Assembly (NCBI GenBank): GCA_041391665.1
Contig: JAWKNO010000002.1
Coordinates: forward strand, 1,612,001 to 1,676,000
DNA: 64,000 bases
From: Bacteroidia bacterium
GTDB lineage: Bacteria; Bacteroidota; Bacteroidia; J057
Reading direction: 5' to 3'
Below the pieces are notes generated by a model, which saw nothing but the letters and a program-made list of their open reading frames with translations, searched no databases and was not told the origin of the DNA. Numbering within the stretch: position 1 is the first letter of the stretch; each line of letters starts with the position of its first letter. Positions 18,193 to 26,264 of the stretch are shown here, one piece after another. The translations under genes and the position numbers were made by a program.

Positions 18193-21100
18193 ATGAATAT
18201 ACCTCAAAAAGGCACGAACGAAAAGGCCCCCCTTGCTCATCATGAGAATTTTTACGTCGTAGCTATCGGCGCTTCTGCTGGCGGCCTGGAAGCACTGGAA
18301 CAATTTTTTGAGAATATCGATCCTCATGCAAATATTGCATATATCGTCATTCAGCATCTATCGCCTCACTACAAAAGTATGATGCCTGATCTGCTGAAAC
18401 GAAGGACCGATCTTCCGGTACAGGTAATCGAAGAGGGGGATACCATAGAGCCCCGCCAGATTTATCTCAATCCCCCAAGGGGTATATTGAGGTTGAAAGA
18501 TGGCAAATTCAACTTTATCCACGATGAAGACCATAAAAACTCATTTTTCCCGATCGATGGATTTTTCCAGTCCTTGGCGGAAGAAAAAGGGCACCAGGCA
18601 ATCGGATTGGTTTTCTCTGGAACAGGCAGCGACGGGTTGAGTGGTGCAAGGGCAATCAAGGAGGCAGATGGCATTGTCCTCGCCCAGTCTATCAGGCAGG
18701 CCCAGTTTGCCAGTATGCCCAGAAATGTGATCCTCGCCGGGTTAGCAGATTATGAGATGGAAGTGGAAGCGATTCCGAAGAAAATCTCACAATATATTTC
18801 ACAACCGGAAACCATTGAAAACCTCAAACCTGATCTCGCAGAGCCACCGGATGAACTGATTGACATACTCAATATGTTGAAGAGCCTTTCCGGAGTAGAT
18901 TTTTATCTCTACAACTATGAGACAATCTGGCGAAGACTCAGGCGGAGAATCAATCTCACCGGGATGAAATCCGTTCAGGAATATGCCAGGTTAATCCACA
19001 AAAACCCGCAGGAAATTCAGCTTTTGCTCAATGAATTTTGCCTGAGTGTTTCAAACTTTTTCCGGGATACTACGGAGTGGGAATATCTGGAGCAAACAGT
19101 TATACCCGAATTGTTTGAGAATGTAAAAGAAAATACCCTCCGGATATGGGTGGCCGGGTGTGCTACCGGTGAAGAAGCATATTCCGTGGCGATCTTATGC
19201 CACGAGTATCAGCAAAGGATGCAGACGGATGTGCGCATCAAGATTTTTGCTACGGACATCAACCCGGAAGCAATCCGAAAAGCCAGTATAGGTTTTTTTG
19301 CTGAAAGTACTGCCGCTGATATTTCTCCCCGAAGACTTGCTGTGTATTTTATGAAAGTACAGGAAGGCTATAAAGTCAACAACAGTATCCGGGAGATGAT
19401 TGTCTTTACCCGCCACGATCTCTTGCAGGATCCGCCATTTAGCAGAATGGATCTTATCATATGCCGCAATCTGCTGGTATTTTTTCAATCCAACATTCAG
19501 AAGAAAATACAGGCCATATTCAACTATGCGCTGAAGTCTGGCAGCCACCTCATGGTGGGTACCAACGAAATTCTCGTTGACAATGACCATGTTTTTGTTC
19601 AGGTATCCAGAAAACATAAAATCTACAAATCAGTCTTCGATCGGAACTTACCCCATACGCACGAAATTCATTCCGTCAGAGGAGAAGATAAAAATGATTC
19701 CAGCTACATGGTTCAAAATGTATGGAAATCAAAGATCTCTTCTGAAAAGGCTATCAACGCGCGATTACTGGATATTACCAATAATATGCTGCTGGAAGAG
19801 ATTGCCTCCTCTTGCCTGATTGTCAATCAGGATTTTCAGTTACTCAAATATTTTGGCAGAGCTGACAGATACCTTCGGATTCCCGATATGCCCGAATCAT
19901 GGAATATATTAAAAATGGTACCCTCAGATATTGCCGCAGCGCTTACTGTAGCCATCAAACAGCCGATAGAAATGGGCAAAACCGTTGTCTATAGCGACAT
20001 CATTTACGAAATCCATGGCCAACCCATCAATACCCAAATTACCGTAAAACCCAGTCATGAAGAAAACCCGCGGGAAAAGCTGTTTATGATCCTTATCAAG
20101 GAGCTACCCACAGACGTGGAACAAGAGATTCCCACCAACGATAACAAGGATTTTAAACAGGGGAAAGTTGAAATTCTTCAACAGGAACTCCGCATTACCC
20201 GTGAAAACCTGCATGCCACGATTGAGCAACTTCAAACTTCCAATGAAGAGTTGACCGCTTCCAATGAAGAACTTCAGGGAACCAATGAAGAGCTCCAATC
20301 TGTCAATGAAGAATTATACACCATCAATACTGAACACCAACTCACCATTGAAGAACTCTCCAGCCTGAATCACGATATGAATAACCTGCTCCGGTATACC
20401 AGGATCGGCGTGATGTTTTTAGATGATGGCTTGAGAATCAGAAGGTTTAATAACAAGATTGCAGATGAGATCCACGTCACGGACTCCGATATCGGCCGGC
20501 CTATTCATCATTTTTCTCACAACCTTTCCAATTATGACCTGGATAAAGTTGTCAATACGGTTCTGGAAACGAGAGAAGTCATTGATGATGAGGTAGTAAG
20601 CCTTACAGGGAAATGGTACCAAATCCACATTTTCCCCTACTATGACAATCAGCACAAACTATTGGGTGTACTGATCACGATTGTAGATATCAGTGAATTG
20701 AAAGATTCAGGCCGGCTCAAACACCTGGCCAGAGAATACAAACAAACCGCGCTGAAACTGGGTGAATCCCAAAAGGAAAAACAGGCGCTTGTGGAGACAC
20801 TCGCTATCCAGAGGCAATTTATTCAATTGATGCTCGACAAATCCGGCATGACTTATTCCCATATCGATGCAAACGGAAAATGTTTGAGTTATATCAGCGG
20901 GATCGAAAGTTTTCAGCCATCTTCTGCCAAACAGGTAAACGAACTTTCAGAATGCCTCCCGGCCAATATTTTGCAGATAACATTGGATGGAATCGATATT
21001 GCACTTGAAACTAATAGTGAATACGCCTTTACTTTTTCACAGATAAATAAAGAAAAGGAATCCTGGTACGAAGGCGTACTGATTCCTGTAAGTCCGCAGG

Positions 21101-22173
21101 AATTGATCTTTATCATTAAAGATCGGGAAACCATCGTACAACTGGAAAAAGCAAAAGATGAAGCCTTATATTCCAGAAGACTGCTGGCACAAAATATTTC
21201 AGAGGCAGCCGTTTTGATTTACGATGAAAACCTCAAGTTCTATTTTGCTGAAGGATCGGTTCTGAAACAAGACATTATCGGCAAAACCTTTAAAGACATA
21301 TACCCGCTAGCTGTACAAAAGTTGCTTTCCACGTCTTTTCTTCAAACCCTGCAAGGCAAACTCTCGGAAAAAGAGTTTTCAATAGGGGGTGAATTTTTTT
21401 ACTCAAGGTTTATACCACTCGAATACGGTACTACTACGCATGGAATGGTAATCGTGCAGAAAGTGACGGATCAAAAGCGAATGAATATGGAGTTGATTGC
21501 CCGGGTAAAAGAGATGGAGCAATTTGCCTATTCAGTATCACATGATCTGAAAACCCCTCTGAGGTCAATTATCAGTTTTGCCCAGATCATGCACGAAGAT
21601 CATCACACAACGCTTCCACCTGAGTCGGTGCATCACCTCGATTTTATCATAAAATATGCCCTGAGCATGAGTGAAATGGTTGGCGGACTCGTCAATTTTG
21701 CGAGACTGGGCTATCAGGGAGAAGACATGACTGCGGTCGATGTCCAGGCGCTTATGGGAGATCTCACCGATCAATTAGGAACCCTGCTCAAGGAAAAACA
21801 GGTAACAGTCAGCTACGACAACCTGCCAACCGTACAGGCGATCCCCAGTCACCTGGCTCAACTTTTCCAAAACCTGATTGAAAACGGGACAAAATTTAAT
21901 CAGCGCAAGAGAAAGAAAATCCATATTTCCGCAATAAAGGAGAACAATATGTGGCTTTTTTCGGTGAGTGATAACGGAATTGGGATCGATCCTAATTATG
22001 GGGATCAGATATTTGATCTCTTCCAGCGCCTGCATAGCAGCCGTACATATCAGGGAAGTGGGATTGGATTAGCTACATGCAGGAGGATTGTGAGCCGTAT
22101 GGGGGGGAAAATATGGTTTGAGTCCACTCCCGGTTCAGGAACAACGTTTTTCTTTACTATTCCTCTTACATAA
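18193..22173 (+). CDS. CheB-CheR-PAS hybrid fused to a histidine kinase
   Basis: The product has 1326 residues. It opens with CheB (Ser28 in AIGASAGG, His55 in VIQHLSPH, Asp147 in SGTGSDG), then CheR (about 215-470, with WVAGCATGEEAYS and MDLIICRNLLVFF). A long Glu/Asn-rich coiled coil (about 655-730) and two or three PAS-like segments (about 735-1090) follow. The protein ends in a kinase core with phosphoacceptor His1117 (SVSHDLKTPLRSI) and ATP boxes LFQNLIENGTKF, DNGIGID and GSGIGLATC. All catalytic residues I can check are present. It is a paralogue of the 860-residue protein encoded divergently at 14760-17342, extended by a kinase. Confidence 0.92.
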   Translation: MNIPQKGTNEKAPLAHHENFYVVAIGASAGGLEALEQFFENIDPHANIAYIVIQHLSPHYKSMMPDLLKRRTDLPVQVIEEGDTIEPRQIYLNPPRGILRLKDGKFNFIHDEDHKNSFFPIDGFFQSLAEEKGHQAIGLVFSGTGSDGLSGARAIKEADGIVLAQSIRQAQFASMPRNVILAGLADYEMEVEAIPKKISQYISQPETIENLKPDLAEPPDELIDILNMLKSLSGVDFYLYNYETIWRRLRRRINLTGMKSVQEYARLIHKNPQEIQLLLNEFCLSVSNFFRDTTEWEYLEQTVIPELFENVKENTLRIWVAGCATGEEAYSVAILCHEYQQRMQTDVRIKIFATDINPEAIRKASIGFFAESTAADISPRRLAVYFMKVQEGYKVNNSIREMIVFTRHDLLQDPPFSRMDLIICRNLLVFFQSNIQKKIQAIFNYALKSGSHLMVGTNEILVDNDHVFVQVSRKHKIYKSVFDRNLPHTHEIHSVRGEDKNDSSYMVQNVWKSKISSEKAINARLLDITNNMLLEEIASSCLIVNQDFQLLKYFGRADRYLRIPDMPESWNILKMVPSDIAAALTVAIKQPIEMGKTVVYSDIIYEIHGQPINTQITVKPSHEENPREKLFMILIKELPTDVEQEIPTNDNKDFKQGKVEILQQELRITRENLHATIEQLQTSNEELTASNEELQGTNEELQSVNEELYTINTEHQLTIEELSSLNHDMNNLLRYTRIGVMFLDDGLRIRRFNNKIADEIHVTDSDIGRPIHHFSHNLSNYDLDKVVNTVLETREVIDDEVVSLTGKWYQIHIFPYYDNQHKLLGVLITIVDISELKDSGRLKHLAREYKQTALKLGESQKEKQALVETLAIQRQFIQLMLDKSGMTYSHIDANGKCLSYISGIESFQPSSAKQVNELSECLPANILQITLDGIDIALETNSEYAFTFSQINKEKESWYEGVLIPVSPQELIFIIKDRETIVQLEKAKDEALYSRRLLAQNISEAAVLIYDENLKFYFAEGSVLKQDIIGKTFKDIYPLAVQKLLSTSFLQTLQGKLSEKEFSIGGEFFYSRFIPLEYGTTTHGMVIVQKVTDQKRMNMELIARVKEMEQFAYSVSHDLKTPLRSIISFAQIMHEDHHTTLPPESVHHLDFIIKYALSMSEMVGGLVNFARLGYQGEDMTAVDVQALMGDLTDQLGTLLKEKQVTVSYDNLPTVQAIPSHLAQLFQNLIENGTKFNQRKRKKIHISAIKENNMWLFSVSDNGIGIDPNYGDQIFDLFQRLHSSRTYQGSGIGLATCRRIVSRMGGKIWFESTPGSGTTFFFTIPLT

Positions 22174-22302
22174 TCCACGGTATGAAAGTTTTTACTGGTT
22201 TCTTTACTAGTATTTTACCCTATGACATTTTAATTAGCAGAATCATTCTTTCTTGAGGAAATGAATTGAAGCCCACATTTATTATGATATAAGATACCCA
22301 GT

Positions 22303-22863
22303 ATGATCTTAGATAAAATTAGTAACCGTTTACAGATTTCTTTGATTAACTCCCGGAAACTATCTGTCAATCCTCAGCTTCTTCACCTTGACACCATCGT
22401 AAAACAAGCATTTTTTATCAATAGATTTGAAGCGCAGAAAAATGGACAATCGCTCATTTTAAGTATAAGAAAATCACCTACGATTTACGCCGACAGCCTC
22501 GCAGTTTATGATATTATCGATCACATTCTCAAAAATGCCATCAAGTTCTCTTCCGAAGGAAAAACGACCGAAATTATTCTTGATGAACATGACGGGAAAG
22601 CCAGCATTGAGATCATTGACCAGGGCTGCGGACTTTCGCAGGATGAAGTAGATAGAATATCAGGGTGGTTACAGATGCAAAATACTCAGGCAATATCTAA
22701 AATCACTCCTGGTATCGGCTTTCCGGTCATCAAAGAATTGCTCGAACTACAGAAAGGCTGGATTCGGGTTTATAGTAAAGGGAAAGGTTGTGGCAGCAAA
22801 TTTTCTATTGGCTTTGAAACAGCCTCTCTCGTCATCCGAAATTCCATCCATGAAGTAGCCTAA
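22303..22863 (+). CDS. Stand-alone histidine-kinase-type ATPase domain protein
   Basis: The product has 186 residues and consists almost entirely of a HATPase_c domain: N-box IIDHILKNAIKFSS, G1 box IIDQGCGLS and a G2-like TPGIGFPVIKELL. There is no H-box and no dimerisation helix pair, and the N-terminal 30 residues are too short for one. It lies 129 bases after the big CheB-CheR kinase and 10 bases before the next PAS kinase. It could be a degenerate kinase, a phosphatase-like partner or an anchor for receivers. Conserved ATP-site residues argue against simple decay. Confidence 0.75.
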   Translation: MILDKISNRLQISLINSRKLSVNPQLLHLDTIVKQAFFINRFEAQKNGQSLILSIRKSPTIYADSLAVYDIIDHILKNAIKFSSEGKTTEIILDEHDGKASIEIIDQGCGLSQDEVDRISGWLQMQNTQAISKITPGIGFPVIKELLELQKGWIRVYSKGKGCGSKFSIGFETASLVIRNSIHEVA

Positions 22864-22873
22864 AAGATAAAAC

Positions 22874-23977
22874 ATGAAGGACTCCCCAGCTTCACAGAAC
22901 GCATCAATCTGGCTTCAGAAAATCTTAGCCGTTTCCTCCCAGATTTTCTATTTATATGATATCCGAAGCCAAATCTTTCTGTATGCAAGTCCTTCCCTTT
23001 ACGAGGAATTGGGCTATACCGAAACAGAGTTTCTCCAAATGGATGAAAGCCAAATGGCTAGCCTGATTCATCCTGAGGATCTGTCCAATTTTCGGGATCA
23101 CCGAACCACGATTATGCCATTGCTCAAGGATAAGGAAGTGGTTAAAATCGAATACAGGCTAAGGCACAAAAGAAACCATGAATACATATGGCTTGAATCT
23201 AAAGAAAGTGTCTACGAGCGGGACGAGAATGGGCAAATCCTATCTGTTATTGGTATTGCTGATAATATTAGCGAAAAGAGAGCCATTCAACTCCATCTAA
23301 GTCGCACATCTCAGGAACTTGAGCAATTTATTTTTTCGGTTTCTCACGACCTGAGGGCTCCGGTCAGACATATCGAAACCTATGTCAATATTTTGGGGCA
23401 GACAGAAAACACTTTATCCGAGGAAGAACTAAGACTCGTGAATAAAATCGCCAGCGCTACTGAACGTGCGGGGAAAATGATTGATGAGCTGGTTCAGTTT
23501 TCAAGAAACAAACAGGCACTGCCCAATAAGACTCATTTTGACAGTTTCCAGCTAGTCATGCATCTTGCGGATCATGTTTCCAGCTTCTTTCCCGATCAAA
23601 TCATCACGTGGGACATACAACCCCTGCCTGACTGCTACGCAGATTTGAATATGCTGACGACGGTTTGGGAAAATCTCATCTCCAATGCCATTAAATTTTC
23701 TTCCAGAAAACCCGAAACATATATTACAATTGCTGCGGTAGAGAAGCCATACGAAATCGAGTTCTCCATCAGCGACAATGGAATCGGTTTTGATATGAAA
23801 TTTGTCGACAAACTCTTTCATATATTCCAACGACTACATACACAACGGGAGTTTTCAGGTACCGGAATCGGGCTCGCTATTGTCAGACAAATCATCATCC
23901 ACCACAATGGCCGCATATGGGTAGAAAGTGCGGTAGGACAAGGGACGACCTTTCATTTTACCCTTCCCAAAAAGTAA
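22874..23977 (+). CDS. Soluble PAS-domain histidine kinase
   Basis: The product has 367 residues without membrane segments. A PAS fold of the PAS_3 type (about 20-140, with the HPEDL motif) is followed by the kinase core: H-box His158 in FSVSHDLRAPVRHI, N-box VWENLISNAIKFSS, G1 DNGIGFD and G2 GTGIGLAIV. It begins 10 bases after the orphan ATPase gene, so the two are probably co-transcribed. The receiver-only gene at 24079 is the likely partner. Confidence 0.9.
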   Translation: MKDSPASQNASIWLQKILAVSSQIFYLYDIRSQIFLYASPSLYEELGYTETEFLQMDESQMASLIHPEDLSNFRDHRTTIMPLLKDKEVVKIEYRLRHKRNHEYIWLESKESVYERDENGQILSVIGIADNISEKRAIQLHLSRTSQELEQFIFSVSHDLRAPVRHIETYVNILGQTENTLSEEELRLVNKIASATERAGKMIDELVQFSRNKQALPNKTHFDSFQLVMHLADHVSSFFPDQIITWDIQPLPDCYADLNMLTTVWENLISNAIKFSSRKPETYITIAAVEKPYEIEFSISDNGIGFDMKFVDKLFHIFQRLHTQREFSGTGIGLAIVRQIIIHHNGRIWVESAVGQGTTFHFTLPKK

Positions 23978-24078
23978 CAAATTTACACAGAATCTATCAT
24001 AGCGTTCTAAATGAGCGGCTTTTTACTTATTTTGCTTTTACATAAACAAAACAGTAGTAACAACCTTTTTTAGAAATT

Positions 24079-24540
24079 ATGAATATCCTGATCATAGAAG
24101 ATAATCCTGGCGACCTCTATTTGTTTAAGCGAACCATTCAAAATCATGCAAAAAAACCTTATAAGGTCATGGATGTAGAAAATGGTCGGGATGCACTGGA
24201 TTTCATACAAAAAACAGGAAATTTCAAGGACGCATTTGCACCAGATCTGATTTTTCTGGACTGGAATATTCCGATTAAACATGGAAGAGACGTACTGGAA
24301 TTTCTGAAATCACATGCGGAATACCGGGTAATTCCGGTTATTGTTTTCTCGACATCTGAGAATTATGCAGATATTATCAGTTGTTATAAGGGGTATGCAA
24401 ATGGATATTTCCGCAAACCCAACGACTACCATGAATTTAGTAATATGATGGAAAACGTCATGAGATTTTGGTCGATGATCACGTTTTCTCCGTCAGTTAA
24501 AGCTGATAAGCTCGTAGTTGAAAACTCAAAAATGAGCTAA
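24079..24540 (+). CDS. Receiver-only response regulator (Rcp1-like)
   Basis: The product has 153 residues. It is a single receiver with acidic residues Glu7-Asp8, phosphoacceptor Asp61 (LIFLDWNIP), the Ser/Thr switch in VFSTSEN and Lys in YFRKPND. The long loop before Asp61 is typical of Rcp1-like regulators associated with bacteriophytochromes and PAS kinases. There is no output domain. It sits 101 bases after the PAS kinase on the same strand and ends the signalling block. Confidence 0.88.
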   Translation: MNILIIEDNPGDLYLFKRTIQNHAKKPYKVMDVENGRDALDFIQKTGNFKDAFAPDLIFLDWNIPIKHGRDVLEFLKSHAEYRVIPVIVFSTSENYADIISCYKGYANGYFRKPNDYHEFSNMMENVMRFWSMITFSPSVKADKLVVENSKMS

Positions 24541-24543
24541 TTT

Positions 24544-25401
24544 TTACTGTCTGATCAGGCCTTCCTGGACGACAGAAGCAACCAGCCTCCCGTGCTGGTC
24601 AAAAATACTTCCCCTGCAAAACCCCCTTGAATTGGATGCACTCGGGCTGTCAGTAGCATACAACAGCCAGTCATCGATGTTAAAATCGCGGTGAAACCAG
24701 ATAGCATGATCGAGGCTGGCGAGAAATAACCGTGAAATATTCACCTGATCCTGATGCGGAAGGGTGGCCGTGGTCAGCAGATTATAATCCGAAGCGTAGG
24801 CCAGCAGCTGGTGTTGCATAGGGAGATCGACATCGGCCCTATCCCTTGACCTGATCCAGACATGTCGATAGGGTCGGTTTTGGGTGAGATTGGTCGGATC
24901 CACTTTCTCTACAGGTCGAAACTCGATGGCATTGGGGTGAATAATGGTTAATCGCGCGTACCATTCGGGGGCGGTTTCCCTGAGACTTTTGATCTGTTCA
25001 AAATCAGGCAGCAGCACCTCAGGCGGCAGGACATTAGGCATAGGAATCTGGTGATCAAAGCCCTCTTGTTCGCGGAGTTGAAAAGACGCTGCGGTAATAA
25101 AAATAGCCTGCCCATTTTGCAGGGCCACTACCCTGCGGGTCGAGAAGCTCCCCCCATCGCGGATGGTATCTACCTCATAAGTAATGGGCACATCGATGTC
25201 ACCCGCCAGGATAAAATAGCCATGCATCGAATGCGCCACCCGATCGGCAGGCACCGTCTGATAAGCAGCGTGGAGCGCTTGTCCGAGCACCTGCCCACCG
25301 AAGACCCGTTTCCAGGGCGTGCGGTAATTTTGCCCGACAAAAGTCTTGTCGCCCGTCTTTTCGAGGGTCAGGAGAGATATGAGTTCTGAGAGGGTTTGCA
25401 T
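24544..25401 (-). CDS. tesB: Acyl-CoA thioesterase II
   Basis: The product has 285 residues, the expected length. It shows the double-hotdog fold with MHGYFILAGD in the first half and the second-half motifs HQLLAYASDYNLL (catalytic Asp) and SLDHAIWFH. It hydrolyses acyl-CoA to free acid and CoA in the cytoplasm. The ATG is only six bases after the xisI stop. The first 52 bases (25350-25401) are repeated exactly at 26197-26248, upstream of the xisH-xisI cassette. The gene is therefore intact, but its original 5' flank has been displaced and it is now probably read from the cassette. Confidence 0.93.
   Translation of the reverse strand: MQTLSELISLLTLEKTGDKTFVGQNYRTPWKRVFGGQVLGQALHAAYQTVPADRVAHSMHGYFILAGDIDVPITYEVDTIRDGGSFSTRRVVALQNGQAIFITAASFQLREQEGFDHQIPMPNVLPPEVLLPDFEQIKSLRETAPEWYARLTIIHPNAIEFRPVEKVDPTNLTQNRPYRHVWIRSRDRADVDLPMQHQLLAYASDYNLLTTATLPHQDQVNISRLFLASLDHAIWFHRDFNIDDWLLYATDSPSASNSRGFCRGSIFDQHGRLVASVVQEGLIRQ
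25350..25401. repeat. 52-bp direct repeat, tesB-proximal copy
   Basis: This stretch is identical base for base to 26197-26248. It begins CGCCCGTCTTTTCGAGGG and ends GGGTTTGCAT at the tesB start codon. The flanking bases differ on both sides, so the repeat is exactly 52 bp. The two copies bracket xisI and xisH with a repeat-to-repeat offset of 847 bp. Confidence 0.95.
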
Positions 25402-25407
25402 ATATTA

Positions 25408-25743
25408 TTAAGCCACTCCATACTCTGTGTGCGGCCTTACATAAGGCGGCTGGAAACCCAAAACAATATCTTGTCGGGGAACCCCTTTGTCCACCAGTTC
25501 TCTAGCGACATCTGCATCAGTAAAATTTGCCTGCAACCATATCTTATCATTTTTAATGTCAAAGTGAATCATGGGACTAAATATATATTTGTCACCTACC
25601 CAGCCCACACGCACCAATTGAAAGTGATTCTGAATAGTATCTACAATCACCTGATTTTCAACATTTTCTTCGGATTCCCTCACTTCAGCCCATTCTTCCA
25701 GAAGTTCGCGGATCAGTTTTTGGTATCTGGCTACTTTCTCCAT
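25408..25743 (-). CDS. xisI: XisI-like protein (fdxN element excision controlling factor family)
   Basis: The product has 111 residues, the usual XisI length. Family features are the N-terminal YQKLIRELLEEWAE helix, RVGWVGDKYIFSPMIHFDI and the C-terminal GVPRQDIVLGFQPPYVRPHTEYGVA region. XisI and XisH are known from heterocystous cyanobacteria, where they are needed for excision of the fdxN element; many copies elsewhere have no known role. The gene overlaps xisH by 13 bases and stops six bases before tesB. No recombinase gene is nearby. Confidence 0.9.
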   Translation of the reverse strand: MEKVARYQKLIRELLEEWAEVRESEENVENQVIVDTIQNHFQLVRVGWVGDKYIFSPMIHFDIKNDKIWLQANFTDADVARELVDKGVPRQDIVLGFQPPYVRPHTEYGVA

Positions 25744-26147
25744 GATGTAATTTGTTTTTCTGTAGGTTGAAAGATAATCAACTTCAAGTCATAAAACTCA
25801 ACGGAACGTTGAAATAAAGTAACTTCTATCAGACTTTCATATACGGCTTTTGGCATAGCAAGATACAAGTCGCGTGGAGTTTCAACATCCTGGAGGCCTA
25901 GCCGGTAATTTAAGTATTGTCCCAAAGCAGTATGGAAATCATTTATCTGAGAGCCTCCACGAAAACTTTTAACTTCCACTACAATTTTTTCAAGACCTTT
26001 TTCTGCAGCAAGCATTTTCTCTGCGCCTAAATCAATTGGAAAACTTTTTCGGCCTATAGCCAGATAATATGGATCATGCGTAATTGTCCAGCCATCTTTT
26101 TCGAGGGCAACTCTCACATGTTCATGAAAAATGTCTTTTGCTGGCAT
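25731..26147 (-). CDS. xisH: XisH-like protein with PD-(D/E)XK nuclease-like motif
   Basis: The product is 138 residues from the ATG at 26147 (MPAKDIFHEHV), the conserved XisH start; the ATG at 26162 would overlap the predicted promoter. It shows the PD-(D/E)XK pattern with Asp39 (FPIDLG) and Glu58-Val-Lys60 (VVEVKSF), consistent with a nuclease fold. The partner XisI is encoded downstream with a 13-base overlap. The cassette lies between 52-bp direct repeats of the tesB 5' end. Whether it cuts DNA is not known. Confidence 0.9.
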   Translation of the reverse strand: MPAKDIFHEHVRVALEKDGWTITHDPYYLAIGRKSFPIDLGAEKMLAAEKGLEKIVVEVKSFRGGSQINDFHTALGQYLNYRLGLQDVETPRDLYLAMPKAVYESLIEVTLFQRSVEFYDLKLIIFQPTEKQITSWRK

Positions 26148-26159
26148 GCATTTTTGTAT

Positions 26160-26190
26160 CAAAGATAAGTTTCTGAAAAAAACAGAACAA
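26160..26190 (-). promoter_or_regulatory. Bacteroidota-type promoter for xisH-xisI(-tesB)
   Basis: On the minus strand TTG (26190-26188), a 20-base spacer and TATCTTTG (26167-26160) match the -33/-7 consensus TTG...TAnnTTTG. The promoter lies inside the cassette just past the 52-bp repeat. The start point would be close to the xisH ATG at 26147, giving a very short leader. Confidence 0.45.
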
Positions 26191-26196
26191 CAAACA

Positions 26197-26248
26197 CGCC
26201 CGTCTTTTCGAGGGTCAGGAGAGATATGAGTTCTGAGAGGGTTTGCAT
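26197..26248. repeat. 52-bp direct repeat, fic-proximal copy
   Basis: Exact copy of 25350-25401 in the same orientation. Together the two copies flank a segment of 795 bp that holds only xisH and xisI with their promoter. Confidence 0.95.
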
Positions 26249-26264
26249 GGGGATGTGTTTTATT

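Larger units (their letters stand above)
26159..26248 (-). pseudogene. Duplicated 5' fragment of tesB
   Basis: The first 52 bases repeat the start of tesB exactly (MQTLSELISLLTLEKTG). The frame then runs into unrelated sequence and stops after 29 codons at 26159. It lies directly downstream of the fic stop codon (26265), so it appears to mark the original tesB start before the xisH-xisI cassette arrived. Any translated product would be a nonfunctional leader. Confidence 0.75.

Noticed and set aside
25402..26248. Ordinary insertion sequence
   Set aside because: No transposase, no terminal inverted repeats, and a 52-bp duplication is far longer than an IS target duplication.
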